Shown: one piece after another, positions 9,285-19,670 of the stretch
How positions within the stretch are numbered: position 1 is the stretch's first letter
Layout of the letters: each line of letters opens with the position of its first letter
From: Trichomonas vaginalis G3
Lineage: Eukaryota > Parabasalia > Trichomonadida > Trichomonadidae
Direction of reading: 5' to 3'
Assembly: GCF_026262505.1 (NCBI RefSeq)
Contig: NC_067203.1
Span: forward strand, 24,719,411 to 24,783,410
Length of the DNA: 64,000 bases
Position numbers and translations under genes: made by a program
The notes under the pieces: model-generated
Told to the model about the DNA's origin: nothing
Database searches by the model: none
The model's input: only the letters and a program-made list of their open reading frames with translations

Positions 9285-10637
9285 TTATGCAATTTTTTCA
9301 AAAATGATTTCGGCAAGTTGCTGATTTTGGGAATCAGTAAAATCACTTAAAATACTCTCTAATTGATCCATGCCGAAATAATTTTGTATGCTTTCAGAAC
9401 CATTCTGATGAGTATCTATAAAGTTTATAATAATTTTCAAATAAAAGTTGATATCATCAGCAGATTGTTCTTTCATAATTGATAAAATTTGCTCAGATAT
9501 ATCTACACCAATAACTGCATCTACTAAATCTTCTTTTCCACTCTCAAATGCGATAAAAATAAAGAATAAACACTTAGAAGATAATCTAAACGATTCAACT
9601 TGCATAATTGATATTACTTCATTAATAAAATCTGAAGAGAGAATGTGTGCACTAAGAAGATCTGCATGATAATGATAATAATAAATGAATAAATCTAAAA
9701 GCTTAATAGTAGCATTTGAAACACTCGCATTCGCTTCCTTTTGTGAATAAATTGAATAATATGCATCAAACAATATCTTTGTTTGAGGAATAATTGAATT
9801 CAAAAAATTCAAATTTTCTTCAGGAATGTTTGTTATAAATTCTGTAAAAAGCATTACAATAGATTCTTGCAATTCCGATTTTGGATCAATTGGAGCAAGA
9901 AACTGAATAAATGTAGAAATAATCTCATTTTCAATAAAATCTGATATTATTTCAGGAAAGTAGTGAAATGCTGTAGTAATACATTTAATGATAAGATTCT
10001 TGTTGTTTTGGTTCTGATTTTGGAATGTTTCGATAATTTTGTTAATTCCTAGAGAATAAAGATCATGAGAGTATCCAATTGATGAAATTAAGCTGTAGCA
10101 TGATATCAACTGCAATTTAAATGATGTCAGTTGTAAATAACTTGTAATGTTTGTGTAATATTGAGTTGGCAATAAAAGTTGAATAATATCATGATTTGAA
10201 GAAACAATTTGCGATATAGAAGTGATAATGTGTATCTTGACTTTTTTAATCGAGTTTTGAAGATTGGATATTAAAAAATTTAAAATTTCTTCTGTTGTAA
10301 ATAATTCTTGAACAGGTGAATTAGGACTAGTTAATATTGAAATGATTCCAAAGAAAGATATGATGCTGTCATTACTTAAATTGCTAATATTCGGCATGAA
10401 ATTTATTATAATTTCATGCAAATTGTTTTCAATAATGAAATTAAAAGGGACATTAGCTACACCATTGAACGATATTAGCCAATTATATATTTTCATGAAA
10501 GTTAAAGATGGATCTCTGTTAATTCGCTTTAGCTTCCTCAAGAAGTATTCTCTTGAGTCTGTGCTAGTAAGCTCTTCTAAGCTTGAACGAGTTGATGAGC
10601 TAAATTGAGAATATGTAAGAGAATGATATTGGTTCAT
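9285..10637 (-). CDS. ARM/HEAT-like helical repeat protein, function unknown
   Basis: 450 residues from the first ATG (10637); the frame is open 48 nt further upstream but has only a TTG there. The protein is Ile/Leu/Ser/Asn-rich and almost wholly helical by composition, with repeating amphipathic blocks of about 40 residues (for example IISFFGIISILTSPNSPVQE and LLDLFIYYYHYHADLLSAHI). This is the look of armadillo/HEAT solenoids, common in divergent form in trichomonads. No catalytic motif, signal peptide or membrane segment is seen. It would be a scaffold or binding protein, but the partner is unknown. The neighbours give no hint: it is divergent from the syntaxin gene, with 747 bp between them. 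Confidence 0.7.
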   Translation of the reverse strand: MNQYHSLTYSQFSSSTRSSLEELTSTDSREYFLRKLKRINRDPSLTFMKIYNWLISFNGVANVPFNFIIENNLHEIIINFMPNISNLSNDSIISFFGIISILTSPNSPVQELFTTEEILNFLISNLQNSIKKVKIHIITSISQIVSSNHDIIQLLLPTQYYTNITSYLQLTSFKLQLISCYSLISSIGYSHDLYSLGINKIIETFQNQNQNNKNLIIKCITTAFHYFPEIISDFIENEIISTFIQFLAPIDPKSELQESIVMLFTEFITNIPEENLNFLNSIIPQTKILFDAYYSIYSQKEANASVSNATIKLLDLFIYYYHYHADLLSAHILSSDFINEVISIMQVESFRLSSKCLFFIFIAFESGKEDLVDAVIGVDISEQILSIMKEQSADDINFYLKIIINFIDTHQNGSESIQNYFGMDQLESILSDFTDSQNQQLAEIIFEKIA

Positions 10638-11384
10638 AATTTCTTTTTCAAAATTATGCTTCGATTTAATCTCATTTATAATCAAACCATATATATCTTG
10701 CTATATTTCGGATATTTGTAACAAAACCTGGAACAATGGAAATTTTCTAAACGTACAATTCTTCTTCTCAAAAATGTAATGAATCGAGGTTTTAATGAAT
10801 ACCTTAAGAGCAATCCTAATAATGAGTATCAATGAATAAATACCATATAAGAATACCGGAAGGAGTTTCAATTGATTTGAGCAAATTAATTCTTCACAAG
10901 ACATCATTTAAATATTGTGCTTATGCATAATAACATAATTTATTACCTATCACACACTATGAGCACATATGTTCCAATTTGAAAATATTTTATTAATAAA
11001 TCCGGCAGAAACTGACACGTTTCTATTATTGCATAATGATATTATAGAAAAACAATACTTTGTGATTAATAGATGCGAGGAAAAACAAGAGTGATAGTGA
11101 ATTCAAAGTTGAATTAGTACGAAATTAGTGCTTTACAGGATACTTTCTAGAATTATTTATCCTATTTCAAAAAGTCCATCGATGGCAAATCAGAAGTATT
11201 AGTAAATCCCAGTGAATTGTAATGAAAAAATTGATCCAATCTATCAGTTACATGCCACTTTTTGATTTGATGATGGTCTGATGCAATCAAAAATCTCATT
11301 ATTTATACTATCAACATTTAAATCACAAGATTACTCAAATTGTATCCAAAAGAATTTCTCAAAAAGTAAAAAAAAAATTCAAAT
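10638..11384. other. Intergenic region between divergent genes
   Basis: 747 bp between the ARM-like gene (-) and the syntaxin gene (+), so both promoters should lie here. AT-rich; no clear TCA-Py-T initiator found next to either ATG. A short minus-strand frame at 10701-10907 has no recognisable features and was not called. Confidence 0.4.
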
Positions 11385-12281
11385 ATGACGAATCGTTTAG
11401 GAGCTCTCCGAAGTAAGAGTGGCGTTTCAGGTGATAAACCACCGCCAGTACAGGTTAGCCCTAATGATCCATTTGCTAATTTTTGGAACAATTATAATTC
11501 TGTTCAAAGTAAAATTGATGACATTGACGAAACGTTAAATGATATTCAAGCGCTTGATGATGATTTACAAAAAATACAGGATCAAGAGGAAGCTACTGAA
11601 AAACATGAAGAACTTAAAGAAAAACTTGGCTCAATTACAGGAAAAGCCAATCAAATCAGACAAGATATCGCCAAACTACGAGAGAATGTCGATAACTTAG
11701 CTGATGAATATCCAGGCTCTGCCCAAGTTCGTCTTCAAAGAAACCATCTTCATGTTCTTTCAAATAATTTTGCAGAAGTTATTAACCGTTTCACAACAAT
11801 TCAAGAAGAAACAAAGCAGAAATTCGCAAAACAAGTATCAAGACACTATGCAATCGCAGGAATTAAACTTGATGATGATATGGTTCAGAAAATTATTACC
11901 GAAAACCCAGATGCCCTTCAGCAAAGTGTTTTCCAGATCCAGGGCCAATCTGCGGCAACGGAAGAAATCGTTGATACTTATAATAAAATTGCTGCTCGTC
12001 ATGAGGATATTTTGAGCATTGAAAAGAGCTTATCTGATCTTATGGAGCTGTTTGTACAATTCTCCATCTTAATTAAAGATCAGGGCCGTCAAATAGATAA
12101 TATTGAAGCAAACATTGCACAAGCTACAGATTACGTCCAAAGAGGTGTTCAGCATCTTGAAGCTGCTAGAGAGCACCAGAAAAAGAGTAGAAAATGCCTT
12201 TGGATGGGTATTGGCATAGCAGTGGTTGTTTTAGTTGTTCTTATCATAGTTGTAGTTATGACAACAAAGAATAAGAAGTAA
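11385..12281 (+). CDS. Syntaxin (Qa-SNARE)
   Basis: 298 residues. The first ~30 are polar. Residues about 36-155 form an N-terminal helical bundle (Habc-like, heptads of I/L with many E/K/Q). The SNARE helix spans about 205-268, with the zero-layer glutamine at Q233 in LIKDQGRQIDNIEANI, closely following the syntaxin pattern (x-QGxxIDxIExN). A short basic linker (KKSRK, 266-270) leads to one C-terminal membrane anchor at about 272-292 and a KNKK tail. Known role: tail-anchored target SNARE that pairs with Qb, Qc and R-SNAREs to fuse vesicles. The plasma-membrane type is the closest in pattern, but the compartment is not certain. The start is the first ATG; the leader is A-rich. Confidence 0.92.
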   Translation: MTNRLGALRSKSGVSGDKPPPVQVSPNDPFANFWNNYNSVQSKIDDIDETLNDIQALDDDLQKIQDQEEATEKHEELKEKLGSITGKANQIRQDIAKLRENVDNLADEYPGSAQVRLQRNHLHVLSNNFAEVINRFTTIQEETKQKFAKQVSRHYAIAGIKLDDDMVQKIITENPDALQQSVFQIQGQSAATEEIVDTYNKIAARHEDILSIEKSLSDLMELFVQFSILIKDQGRQIDNIEANIAQATDYVQRGVQHLEAAREHQKKSRKCLWMGIGIAVVVLVVLIIVVVMTTKNKK

Positions 12282-13065
12282 AAATTGATTTATTATTTTT
12301 ATTTTGATTCAAATATAGTACTATTATAATCTCGTGTTCATCCCATTCAATTTTGAATGCTTTACAAATGGGCTTTCAAATATTGAATTGAAATGGACCT
12401 AAGATTTTAACGCGACGATTATTTTTAACCTTAAAAACAAAGATAAAAGATTTTTATTAAAATAGTAATGCTATACAATAAATGAACATTTTCCGTATAG
12501 CTTTTGCTCTTTTGAAGGGAAAGAGATTTTTCTGATTTTCATTTCGAGTAATTAGTTAATGATTAACTGATAAATGGCTTTCCTTTAGACAGGCATCAAT
12601 TGGCTTTCTAATTTTGTTTGTTTTGCCTATGATTTGAGATTTTTCTACGAGTTTTTCCATATAGCTCAATGATTAGTATATTCTGATTATTAATATTTTG
12701 ATTAGACAAGAAAAATCTTCTCAAACTCTGTTTTCTTTTTTGTAGGAATTTTACAAATTGTAAAGTTGTTTATATTTTAAGGGCTCACTGCCTTAGTTTA
12801 CAACTATTCAGTTTTCTGGACTTAAATGTACTTTTTCTCTATGATAGAATTGATATTTTTTTTTGAATAAACTTTAAATAGCATGCATTGAGCATACTCT
12901 ATCTTTTCATTGCTTCAAAATCAAAAAAGATCTCTAGGAGAAGACTCGGGGTGTAAATATTGAACAAACTAAGCTTTGTATATATTTTTTATTTATTGAT
13001 TTCGTTGTATGAATTTCTTTGTGTTGATGGTAAATTTTTAAAAAGTGACAAAATAAAAAATTTTG
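12282..13065. other. AT-rich intergenic spacer
   Basis: Between the syntaxin stop and the ankyrin gene start. From about 12965 onward the sequence matches the upstream flank of the second ankyrin copy (reverse strand, 61008-61110), so this promoter segment was duplicated with the gene. No gene seen. Confidence 0.5.
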
Positions 13066-14547
13066 ATGAGTGATATTAAATTTGTTGTTGATTCTCAGTA
13101 TTGCAGAAATTCATCTTTAGTTAAATATGGAAGTGATTTTTGTTTCGTTATCAATGGTCATCGATTTTATACAACGCAATCACACGCAGTTGTTGTAAGT
13201 GAAACAGTTCGAAACATGTTGATTACAGATAATAGTACACAAGAGATTAATATTAATATTGATACTGATATTAATAATAAAGATTCATTTAATAAAGCAT
13301 TAAACATTTTTTGTAAGTTTGTTCAAGAAGGATATGTTTCAGAAAACATCGACATCGAAACAAGTGAAATTATTTATGATCTTGGTGTTCTTCTCAAGAA
13401 CGAAGATTTTATTTCACAATACAAATTCATTATTTCATCAACAATTATCAGTGAATCAAACATCGAATCATTCATCAGATACAGTCTTAAAACATGTGAT
13501 TTCGATAAAACATGTTCATTCATCGCATCTCATATCTCTTTTCTTGGACCTTCAAAACTTTGTCTTCTTTTTGAATCTGTTTATCATTCTATTGCATCAT
13601 CGTATTTTAACGAAAACATCGATGATACTTTTATTGATTTTATTTCAAATATTTTGAGTAACGAACATGTTTTTGTCTACAACGAAGATGATATCTGTGA
13701 TTTTGTTATTTCATTCATCAAAACATTTTCACCTTTATTATCATTTTCATCATCATTTTCAGAAACATCAAAAATATCAAATACATCAAATACATCAAAA
13801 TTCGACAAACTGATTGAATTCATCAGATTCGAATTCTGCACAAACGAAACAATTTCTCGTTTTATCAAATTTTATTCTTCATTCATCAACTCCTTTGATC
13901 AAGAAATGAAAACAGGAAATAAATCAAATGACAATATTCAAAACGAAAATGAAATCTTCACTCATTTATTTGAAACATTAATGTTATCATCACAGATAAA
14001 AGATATAGAACAATTTGATAAAATTTCAACAACAGATGAAAATATAAATTCATTTGAAAAATATTGGACTTCAAATAAAATCCTTTATATTTATGATATA
14101 TTTGTAAAATGTAGTCAAGAACGAGATCTTTATTCAATCAAATTTGCTGTTGATAATGGATATCATAAAGTATACTATTTTGCTAATAATCTAATTCATT
14201 ATGCAGCAAAATTAAATAATTTATCTCTTGTTCAAGATCTTATTTCATGTGGTGTTGATCCTAATATGAGAAATGATGATCTAAAAACACCACTCCATTT
14301 TGCTTGTTATTATAATTCAATCAATGTTGTCAAATTTCTTCTTACGTTTAATGAAATTGATATTAATGCACAAGATATATGTGGAGATACTCCTCTTCAT
14401 AAAGCATGCAATTATAATAATGAAGAAATTGTTAAAATTCTCATCAGATTAAGAGGTATTAATATTAACATAAAGAATAATCAAGGTAAAATCCCTATTA
14501 AAATGACTAGCAATGAAAGAATTCATAATCTACTTATTAAAAAATGA
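13066..14547 (+). CDS. BTB-like plus ankyrin-repeat protein (trichomonad family)
   Basis: 493 residues from the ATG at 13066 (a TTG one codon earlier is not a likely start). The N-terminal ~115 residues (FCFVINGHRFYTTQSHAVVV, then SETVRNML) look like a divergent BTB/POZ fold. A helical middle of about 115-370 follows, with a low-complexity Ser/Thr patch near 225-245. Residues about 376-493 are three to four ankyrin repeats with the canonical TPLHxAC(x)YN cores (KTPLHFACYYNS, DTPLHKACNYNN). Known: trichomonads carry hundreds of such ankyrin proteins, mostly of unknown role; ankyrins bind other proteins. It is the intact member of a local inverted pair; the other copy is broken at 17779-19016 and 60668-61110. 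A partial ankyrin tail lies just downstream. Confidence 0.88.
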   Translation: MSDIKFVVDSQYCRNSSLVKYGSDFCFVINGHRFYTTQSHAVVVSETVRNMLITDNSTQEININIDTDINNKDSFNKALNIFCKFVQEGYVSENIDIETSEIIYDLGVLLKNEDFISQYKFIISSTIISESNIESFIRYSLKTCDFDKTCSFIASHISFLGPSKLCLLFESVYHSIASSYFNENIDDTFIDFISNILSNEHVFVYNEDDICDFVISFIKTFSPLLSFSSSFSETSKISNTSNTSKFDKLIEFIRFEFCTNETISRFIKFYSSFINSFDQEMKTGNKSNDNIQNENEIFTHLFETLMLSSQIKDIEQFDKISTTDENINSFEKYWTSNKILYIYDIFVKCSQERDLYSIKFAVDNGYHKVYYFANNLIHYAAKLNNLSLVQDLISCGVDPNMRNDDLKTPLHFACYYNSINVVKFLLTFNEIDINAQDICGDTPLHKACNYNNEEIVKILIRLRGININIKNNQGKIPIKMTSNERIHNLLIKK

Positions 14548-14634
14548 TAATTCATAACAAGTTTATATATATTTCCATTACAATCTATCTGATCATTGGA
14601 AGTTCAGATATAGAAATTCATAAAATTATACATA

Positions 14635-14988
14635 GATGCAGCACAACGAAATAATTTAACTCTTGTTCAAGATCTTATTTCATGTGGTGTTGACCCTAAT
14701 ATGCGAAATAGTTATCGAGACACACCACTCCATTTTGCTTGTTATTATAATTCAATCGATGTTGTCAAATTCCTTTTAACATTAGATGAAATTGATATTA
14801 ATGCACAAGATAGTTATGGAGATACTCCTCTTCATATAGCATGCAGAAAAAATGTATAGAAATTGTTAAAATTCTCATAGATTTTAGAGATATTAATATC
14901 AACATTAAGAATAGTCAAGGTAAAATTCCTATTAACATGACTCGCAAAAAAAGAATTCATAATCTATTTAATATTTTAAATAGCTAAA
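14635..14988 (+). pseudogene. Broken ankyrin-repeat tail, duplicate of the gene upstream
   Basis: Only the ankyrin end of the preceding gene is present again, about 75-85% alike by eye. It runs from the equivalent of AAKLNNLSLVQDL through two TPLH cores to the final RIHNL. It has no N-terminal part and no start. A stop and reading-frame shift occur at about 14855-14862 (in the R-K-N-V-stop stretch). It is therefore a dead partial tandem duplicate, or a lost 3' extension of a once longer gene. Confidence 0.8.
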
Positions 14989-15831
14989 ATTGAACAAGTA
15001 ATACCTTAAGAATTTAATAAAGGAAAAAACATATGTCTATACATTTTCTTGGATACATTGAAAAAGCATTACCATTAAATAATAAACATCTTATTCATTT
15101 TAAGGGTTCTGACCGACCACATATCTCCTCTTAAAATTTTCAACATTGGTGGCTCAAATCTTGGCGAATACTATGTTTCAATCCAAATATCCGGTTCATC
15201 TTTCCTCCATAAAATATACAGTATTTAAAATACATCAAAGTGAGGTCTTTATCGATGACCATTTTTTCATCTTGCTTTTTTCGATTTATGTTGATTTTTT
15301 TCATGAGGCCAAATTCAATATAATTATTTATAATTTTACATACATAATCAATGATCTATACCTATGCATATTTTATCACCAAAATCAGTGATATTTCTTT
15401 TTCAATTTTATCACTTTTAAATAATAAACTTTTCGTGTCAAAGTGAGGTTGAGAGGCCAAAATTGTAATTGTAGTTTATTTCACTTCACGAAAAAAAAAG
15501 TCTGAATCAACCAAAAACATTCTCATTTCTATCCAAATATCTTAAATATTTTTTATGGATTTGGGATTTTATTATTTCACTTCCCAGGAAAATTTTATAT
15601 CTATGTACAGAGGCATTTTTACAACATATTTATACAACATCTAATGGATTTGAGATTGGCCTATCATATAAATGTATAGCGTGTTATAAAGAAATACTAT
15701 CATAGTGTGTTTGGTGCAAGGAATAGTATCACTCATGTCGGCTTACATGATGTCTCGAAGAGGAAGAAAATTGAGTGGAGGTATGTGGTCGATCAAAACC
15801 CCTAAATTTTGAAAATATACGTTAATAATTT
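14989..15831. other. Intergenic spacer, no gene seen
   Basis: 843 bp of AT-rich DNA. An 81-codon frame at 15146-15391 has no domain and no coding-like composition and was not called. Confidence 0.4.
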
Positions 15832-17064
15832 ATGCTCTCGACCGTAAGACTTGTCGATAACAAGCCATCTGAGTGGCTTGCTCACAGATTTTTCGTTCTA
15901 GGGCAATATGACATGTGTGTAAATATAGTTAATCAAATCTTGCGTAAGTCTCCTGATAATGCCGAGGCATTAAACTTAAAAGGCTGTGTTTTAAGGACTA
16001 AAGGGCATATAGAAGAAGCTCTTAATTGTTTTCAAACAGCTACACAATTCGATACTAAAAATATTCGACATTCTCTTGAAATTGCAAAATGTTTATATTT
16101 TCTCGGAAGATTTCAAAGTTCTATATCAATCCTTGAAGAAATTCAGAACTCAGATGATGGAAATATATGGGAAGTTTATCACTTATCTGGTCAAAACTAT
16201 GCAAAACTCAGAAAATTTGATGATGCAATTGACCAGTTTCAAAATGCACTTGATACTGATTTTAGAATTGAAACTGTCCTTGAATTAATGAATGTTTATG
16301 AGGCCAAGAAAGAATTTGATGATCTCGAGTCACTAATACAAGAAGCACTTGTTCATCATCCTACAAACACGGTATTACATAAGCGTATTGGCAAGTATTA
16401 TCTCGCCAAGAAAGACTACGAAGGAGCATTGAATCAGTTTGAAGCATCATATACCAGAGATTCAACAGATTATCAGTCAATGCTTCTTGCAGGATCTATC
16501 GAGCAAGACCAACAACATCAGCAGAAGTCAATTGATCTTTATAGAAAGTCATTCCAAGGATTGATGAATTCTCCAGCTTTATGGAATAATGTTTCAATGG
16601 TTATCAACACAAAAAGTCGAATTGAAGCTTCATTAGCATGCTGCAAGAAAGCTACATTCTGTGCTCCATTCGAAGCCATACCTTTGGCCAATTTAGGCCT
16701 AAATTACTTAGAATTAAAACTTTTCTGTAGCGCAGCCGTAGCTTTAAAGCGTGCCAATTCCTTAGATCCAAGCATTGAAGGCATTTCCGAAGGCCTTGCA
16801 ATAGCCCTGATGAATATTGGCGAATACATGGCTGCAGGCAAACTTTTTGCCAAAGAAATACAGAAAAAGAAAACACATAGATTGATAATCAATGCTGCTA
16901 TTTGCTTTTTGAGAGCAAATAAGCCAAAAGAAGCCAAAAATTTATTTACTGCATTCTCAAGAATGATACAAGAAGAACCTGCCTTGGAATCATTATACCC
17001 TTATCAGGATGTATTGGTTCCAATGTTCTCGAAAGTTGCTGGAGATTCTACTCCGCAATCATAA
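15832..17064 (+). CDS. TPR protein resembling BBS4 (BBSome subunit)
   Basis: 410 residues built almost entirely of tetratricopeptide repeats from about residue 15 to 375. Segments line up in order with BBS4 as I recall it: a WLAHRFFVLGQYDMC opening, ALNLKGCVLRTKGHIEEALN, LEIAKCLYFLGRFQSSI, WEVYHLSGQNYAKLRKFDDA, then SPALWNNVSM, KKATFCAPFEA and NLGLNYLELKLFCSA. The paired SPxLWNN and APF motifs are the most telling. Human BBS4 is about 519 residues; here both termini are shorter. Known role: BBS4 is a rod of TPRs in the BBSome coat, which carries membrane proteins in and out of flagella. That fits a flagellate. CDC27/APC3 or another TPR protein is the alternative. The first ATG is used; no clear initiator precedes it. 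Confidence 0.68.
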   Translation: MLSTVRLVDNKPSEWLAHRFFVLGQYDMCVNIVNQILRKSPDNAEALNLKGCVLRTKGHIEEALNCFQTATQFDTKNIRHSLEIAKCLYFLGRFQSSISILEEIQNSDDGNIWEVYHLSGQNYAKLRKFDDAIDQFQNALDTDFRIETVLELMNVYEAKKEFDDLESLIQEALVHHPTNTVLHKRIGKYYLAKKDYEGALNQFEASYTRDSTDYQSMLLAGSIEQDQQHQQKSIDLYRKSFQGLMNSPALWNNVSMVINTKSRIEASLACCKKATFCAPFEAIPLANLGLNYLELKLFCSAAVALKRANSLDPSIEGISEGLAIALMNIGEYMAAGKLFAKEIQKKKTHRLIINAAICFLRANKPKEAKNLFTAFSRMIQEEPALESLYPYQDVLVPMFSKVAGDSTPQS

Positions 17065-17778
17065 TAATTTTGTGCATTTTTGTTTTGTAATATAAAATAT
17101 TTTTATGAATTTAAAAAACGAATGAATAAACACTCCTTAAACGTGATCTTACCACTTTCTGACAAACTCGCATAAAATAAATAACGTTTCCAAATTTTTC
17201 TGGTTCAAAAATTGCTGACAGATTCAGATGCCGATCTAATGATAAATTTTCAAATGCACACGAAAACAATAAAATCCTTTTGAGTCATTTTTATAATCGG
17301 CTACCATATTTTTGACAAAATGGAAAAAAAAATTTTAAAGTAAAAAACCTCCAATTCTCACAAATGAGTACGAAAGAATTTACAAATTCCCTCAAAACCC
17401 AATTTGAACCCGTCAGATAATTTGAACCCTCCCAATATGGAAACGTTACATCTTTAGTGTAATTACAAAAAAAGTTTAACAGTTATATAAGGTAATATGT
17501 AGTGATTTAAAATTCTTTTTCCCAAACATAATTATTTGGATAAAAAAACTAGATTGTCAAAAAATTGAGAATGCCAGAAAGTGGTAACCGCACCCTTAAC
17601 AATTAACAAGGGAGCTTTTCGTTATCAATAACCAATCAGTTATGATAGCTATAAAAAAGCATGATGTTTCATTTTATTTTTCTTGTTGATCTTGTAAATG
17701 TAATAATATAAATACTCTCGGACTTTTATGAGAATTGTGTTCAATCATTTAAATCATTTGTTGGACAATATTAAATAT
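17065..17778. other. Intergenic spacer holding a possible MITE
   Basis: AT-rich DNA between the BBS4-like gene and the edge of the inverted ankyrin copy. Apart from the candidate short transposon at 17141-17595 nothing recognisable is seen. Confidence 0.4.
17141..17595. mobile_element. Candidate 455-bp MITE with TTAA target sites
   Basis: TTAA lies on both sides (17137-17140 and 17596-17599). The inside ends carry an imperfect inverted repeat: the left end contains TTACCACTTTCTG (17149-17161) and the right end its complement CAGAAAGTGGTAA; the outermost 8 bases match at only 3. No coding capacity. TTAA duplications are typical of piggyBac-type elements, but the weak outer repeat leaves this tentative. 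Confidence 0.35.
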
Positions 17779-19016
17779 TTTCTATATCTGAACTTTCAAT
17801 GATCAGATATATTGTAATGGAAATATATATAAACTTGTTATGAATTATCATTTTTTAATAAGTAGATTATGAATTCTTTCATTGCTAGTCATTTTAATAG
17901 GGATTTTACCTTGATTATTCTTTATGTTAATATTAATACCTCTTAATCTGATGAGAATTTTAACAATTTCTTCATTATTATAATTGCATGCTTTATGAAG
18001 AGGAGTATCTCCACATATATCTTGTGCATTAATATCAATTTCATTAAACGTAAGAAGAAATTTGACAACATTGATTGAATTATAATAACAAGCAATATGG
18101 AGTGGTGTTTCTAGACCATCATTTCTCATATTAGGATCAACACCACATGAAATAAGATCTTGAACAAGAGATAAATTATTTAAATTTGCTGCATAATGAA
18201 TTAGATTATTAGCAAAATAGTATACTTTATGATATTCATTATCAACAGCAAATTTGATTGAATAAAGATCTCGTTCTTGACTACATTTTACAAATGTTTC
18301 ATAAAGACTAATGAATTCTCTTGAAGTCCAATATCTTTCAAATGAATTTATATTTTCATCTGTTGTTGAAATTTTATTAAATTGTTTGGTTTTTTATGAT
18401 TGTTATTGTTAATGTTATCATTTGATGATAACATTAATGTTTCAAATAAATGAGTGAAGATTTCATTTTCGTTTTGAATATTGTCATATGATTTATTTTC
18501 TGTTTTCATTTCTTGATCAAAGGAGTTGATGAATGAAGAATAAAATTTGATAAAACGAGAAATTGTTTCGTTTGTGCAGAATTCGAATCTGATGAATTCA
18601 ATCAGTTTGTCGAATTTTGATGTATTTGATGTATTTGATGTATTTGATGTTTTTGATGTTTCTGAAAATGATGATGAAAATGATAATAAAGGTGAAAATG
18701 TTTTGATGAATGAAATAACAAAATCACAGATATCATCTTCATTGTAGACAAAAACATGTTCGTTACTCAAAATATTTGAAATAAAATCAATAAAAGTATC
18801 ATCGATGTTTTCGTTAAAATACGATGATGCAATAGAATGATAAACAGATTCAAAAAGAAGACAAAGTTTTGAAGGTCCAAGAAAAGAGATATGAGATGCG
18901 ATGAATGAACATGTTTTATCGAAATCACATGTTTTAAGACTGTATCTGATGAATGATTCGATGTTTGATTCACTGATAATTGTTGATGAAATAATGAATT
19001 TGTATTGTGAAATAAA
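17779..19016 (-). pseudogene. 3' two-thirds of the second ankyrin gene copy (split by insertion)
   Basis: Near-identical inverted copy of 13400-14616. It keeps the middle helical part, the Thr/Ser/Asn patch (one or two NTS units longer) and the ankyrin repeats up to the same final RIHNLLIKK. The frame is broken at about 18355-18410, where an Asn-rich insertion replaces the segment after ETLMLSS, so even without the large insertion the copy would not encode the full protein. Homology to the intact gene continues ~70 bp past the stop and ends at about 17779. At 19016 the gene is interrupted by the giant element; its 5' part is at 60668-61008. Confidence 0.9.
19012..19016 (+). repeat. Target-site duplication ATAAA (left)
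   Basis: ATAAA here and at 60663-60667. Removing the element and one copy restores GAAATAAAATCTTCG, which is the sequence of the intact paralogue (reverse strand). This fixes the element ends to the base, with termini AGTTAGTATGG and CCATACTAACT. Confidence 0.88.
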
Positions 19017-19026
19017 AGTTAGTATG

Positions 19027-19088
19027 GTTATGTTGGGTACGGCGGCACTGCGTTCCACCTTACTCATCATAACCTTACCCAACATAAC
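19027..19088. repeat. Subterminal dyad of the element end
   Basis: GTTATGTTGGGTA (19027-19039) pairs with TACCCAACATAAC (19076-19088), about 10 bp from the element tip; a degenerate third copy lies between them. The same arrangement occurs at the right end. Such repeated subterminal words are typical binding sites for the enzyme that moves an element. Confidence 0.65.
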
Positions 19089-19256
19089 TTTAAATATTTA
19101 CAAAACCGTTAACGTATATTTTACAAATCAAACGACAACACTAACTTAACCTTAAATATTTACAAAGCCGCCAACCACTTCACTTCACTAACGAACTCAC
19201 TAATGTAAAAATAAACGTTCTCACTATCGTTCTCACTAACGACTTCACTAATGTTC

Positions 19257-19541
19257 TCATAAATTTTCCTCAATATCTTCATCATCAGTGTTAACCCTAT
19301 TGTAGTCATAATTGAAGCCATAAACTTTCTCTAACTTCTTAACGTACAATTTACATAACTTACCTTCGTCATCATATGGTTTAATGATATAACTATTTCT
19401 ATCTTTATACACAGTCAATGAAAAGTCAACTGGTCTCGGATGTATTTGAAAGAACATGTTATGCTCAGGAAGGAAGAATAAATGTTTAAATGTATGTTTG
19501 TTATATGTTTTGATTTGTATGAGTTGCTTTTGTTCTGTCAT
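19257..19541 (-). CDS. Small unknown protein of the giant element (ORF A), left copy
   Basis: 94 residues, no recognised family. Polar with mixed charge; it begins MTEQKQLIQIKTYNKHTF, has an aromatic middle (LFFLPEHNMFFQIHPRP) and an acidic tail (NTDDEDIEENL). No signal peptide or membrane segment. The right-arm copy (60138-60422) differs by one residue (Val to Ile), so both reading frames have been kept open. It points outward, downstream of ORF B, with an AGATCT dyad between the two. The function cannot be told; a small DNA- or protein-binding accessory protein is possible. Confidence 0.65.
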   Translation of the reverse strand: MTEQKQLIQIKTYNKHTFKHLFFLPEHNMFFQIHPRPVDFSLTVYKDRNSYIIKPYDDEGKLCKLYVKKLEKVYGFNYDYNRVNTDDEDIEENL

Positions 19542-19594
19542 TTATATAAAAATAAACTTAAAAATAAAATAAAAATAAACGTTGTCAGAGGTGA

Positions 19595-19655
19595 AAAAAT
19601 AATGTTTATGTTAGAATGTTAGATCTAACACGTTTTCTAACACGTTTTCTAACCT
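19595..19655. promoter_or_regulatory. AGATCT-centred dyad between ORF B and ORF A (left)
   Basis: ATAATGTTTATGTTAGAATG, then TTAGATCTAA, then TCTAACACG-type words repeated. AGATCT sits at 19621-19626. The half-word GTTAGA occurs twice on one side and its complement about three times on the other. Its position just upstream of ORF A suggests a control site. It belongs to a family spread through the element. Confidence 0.6.
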
Positions 19656-19670
19656 TGTGAATTCATTGCT

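Noticed and set aside
15146-15391. 81-codon plus-strand frame between the ankyrin tail and the BBS4-like gene
   Set aside because: AT-driven chance frame without features.
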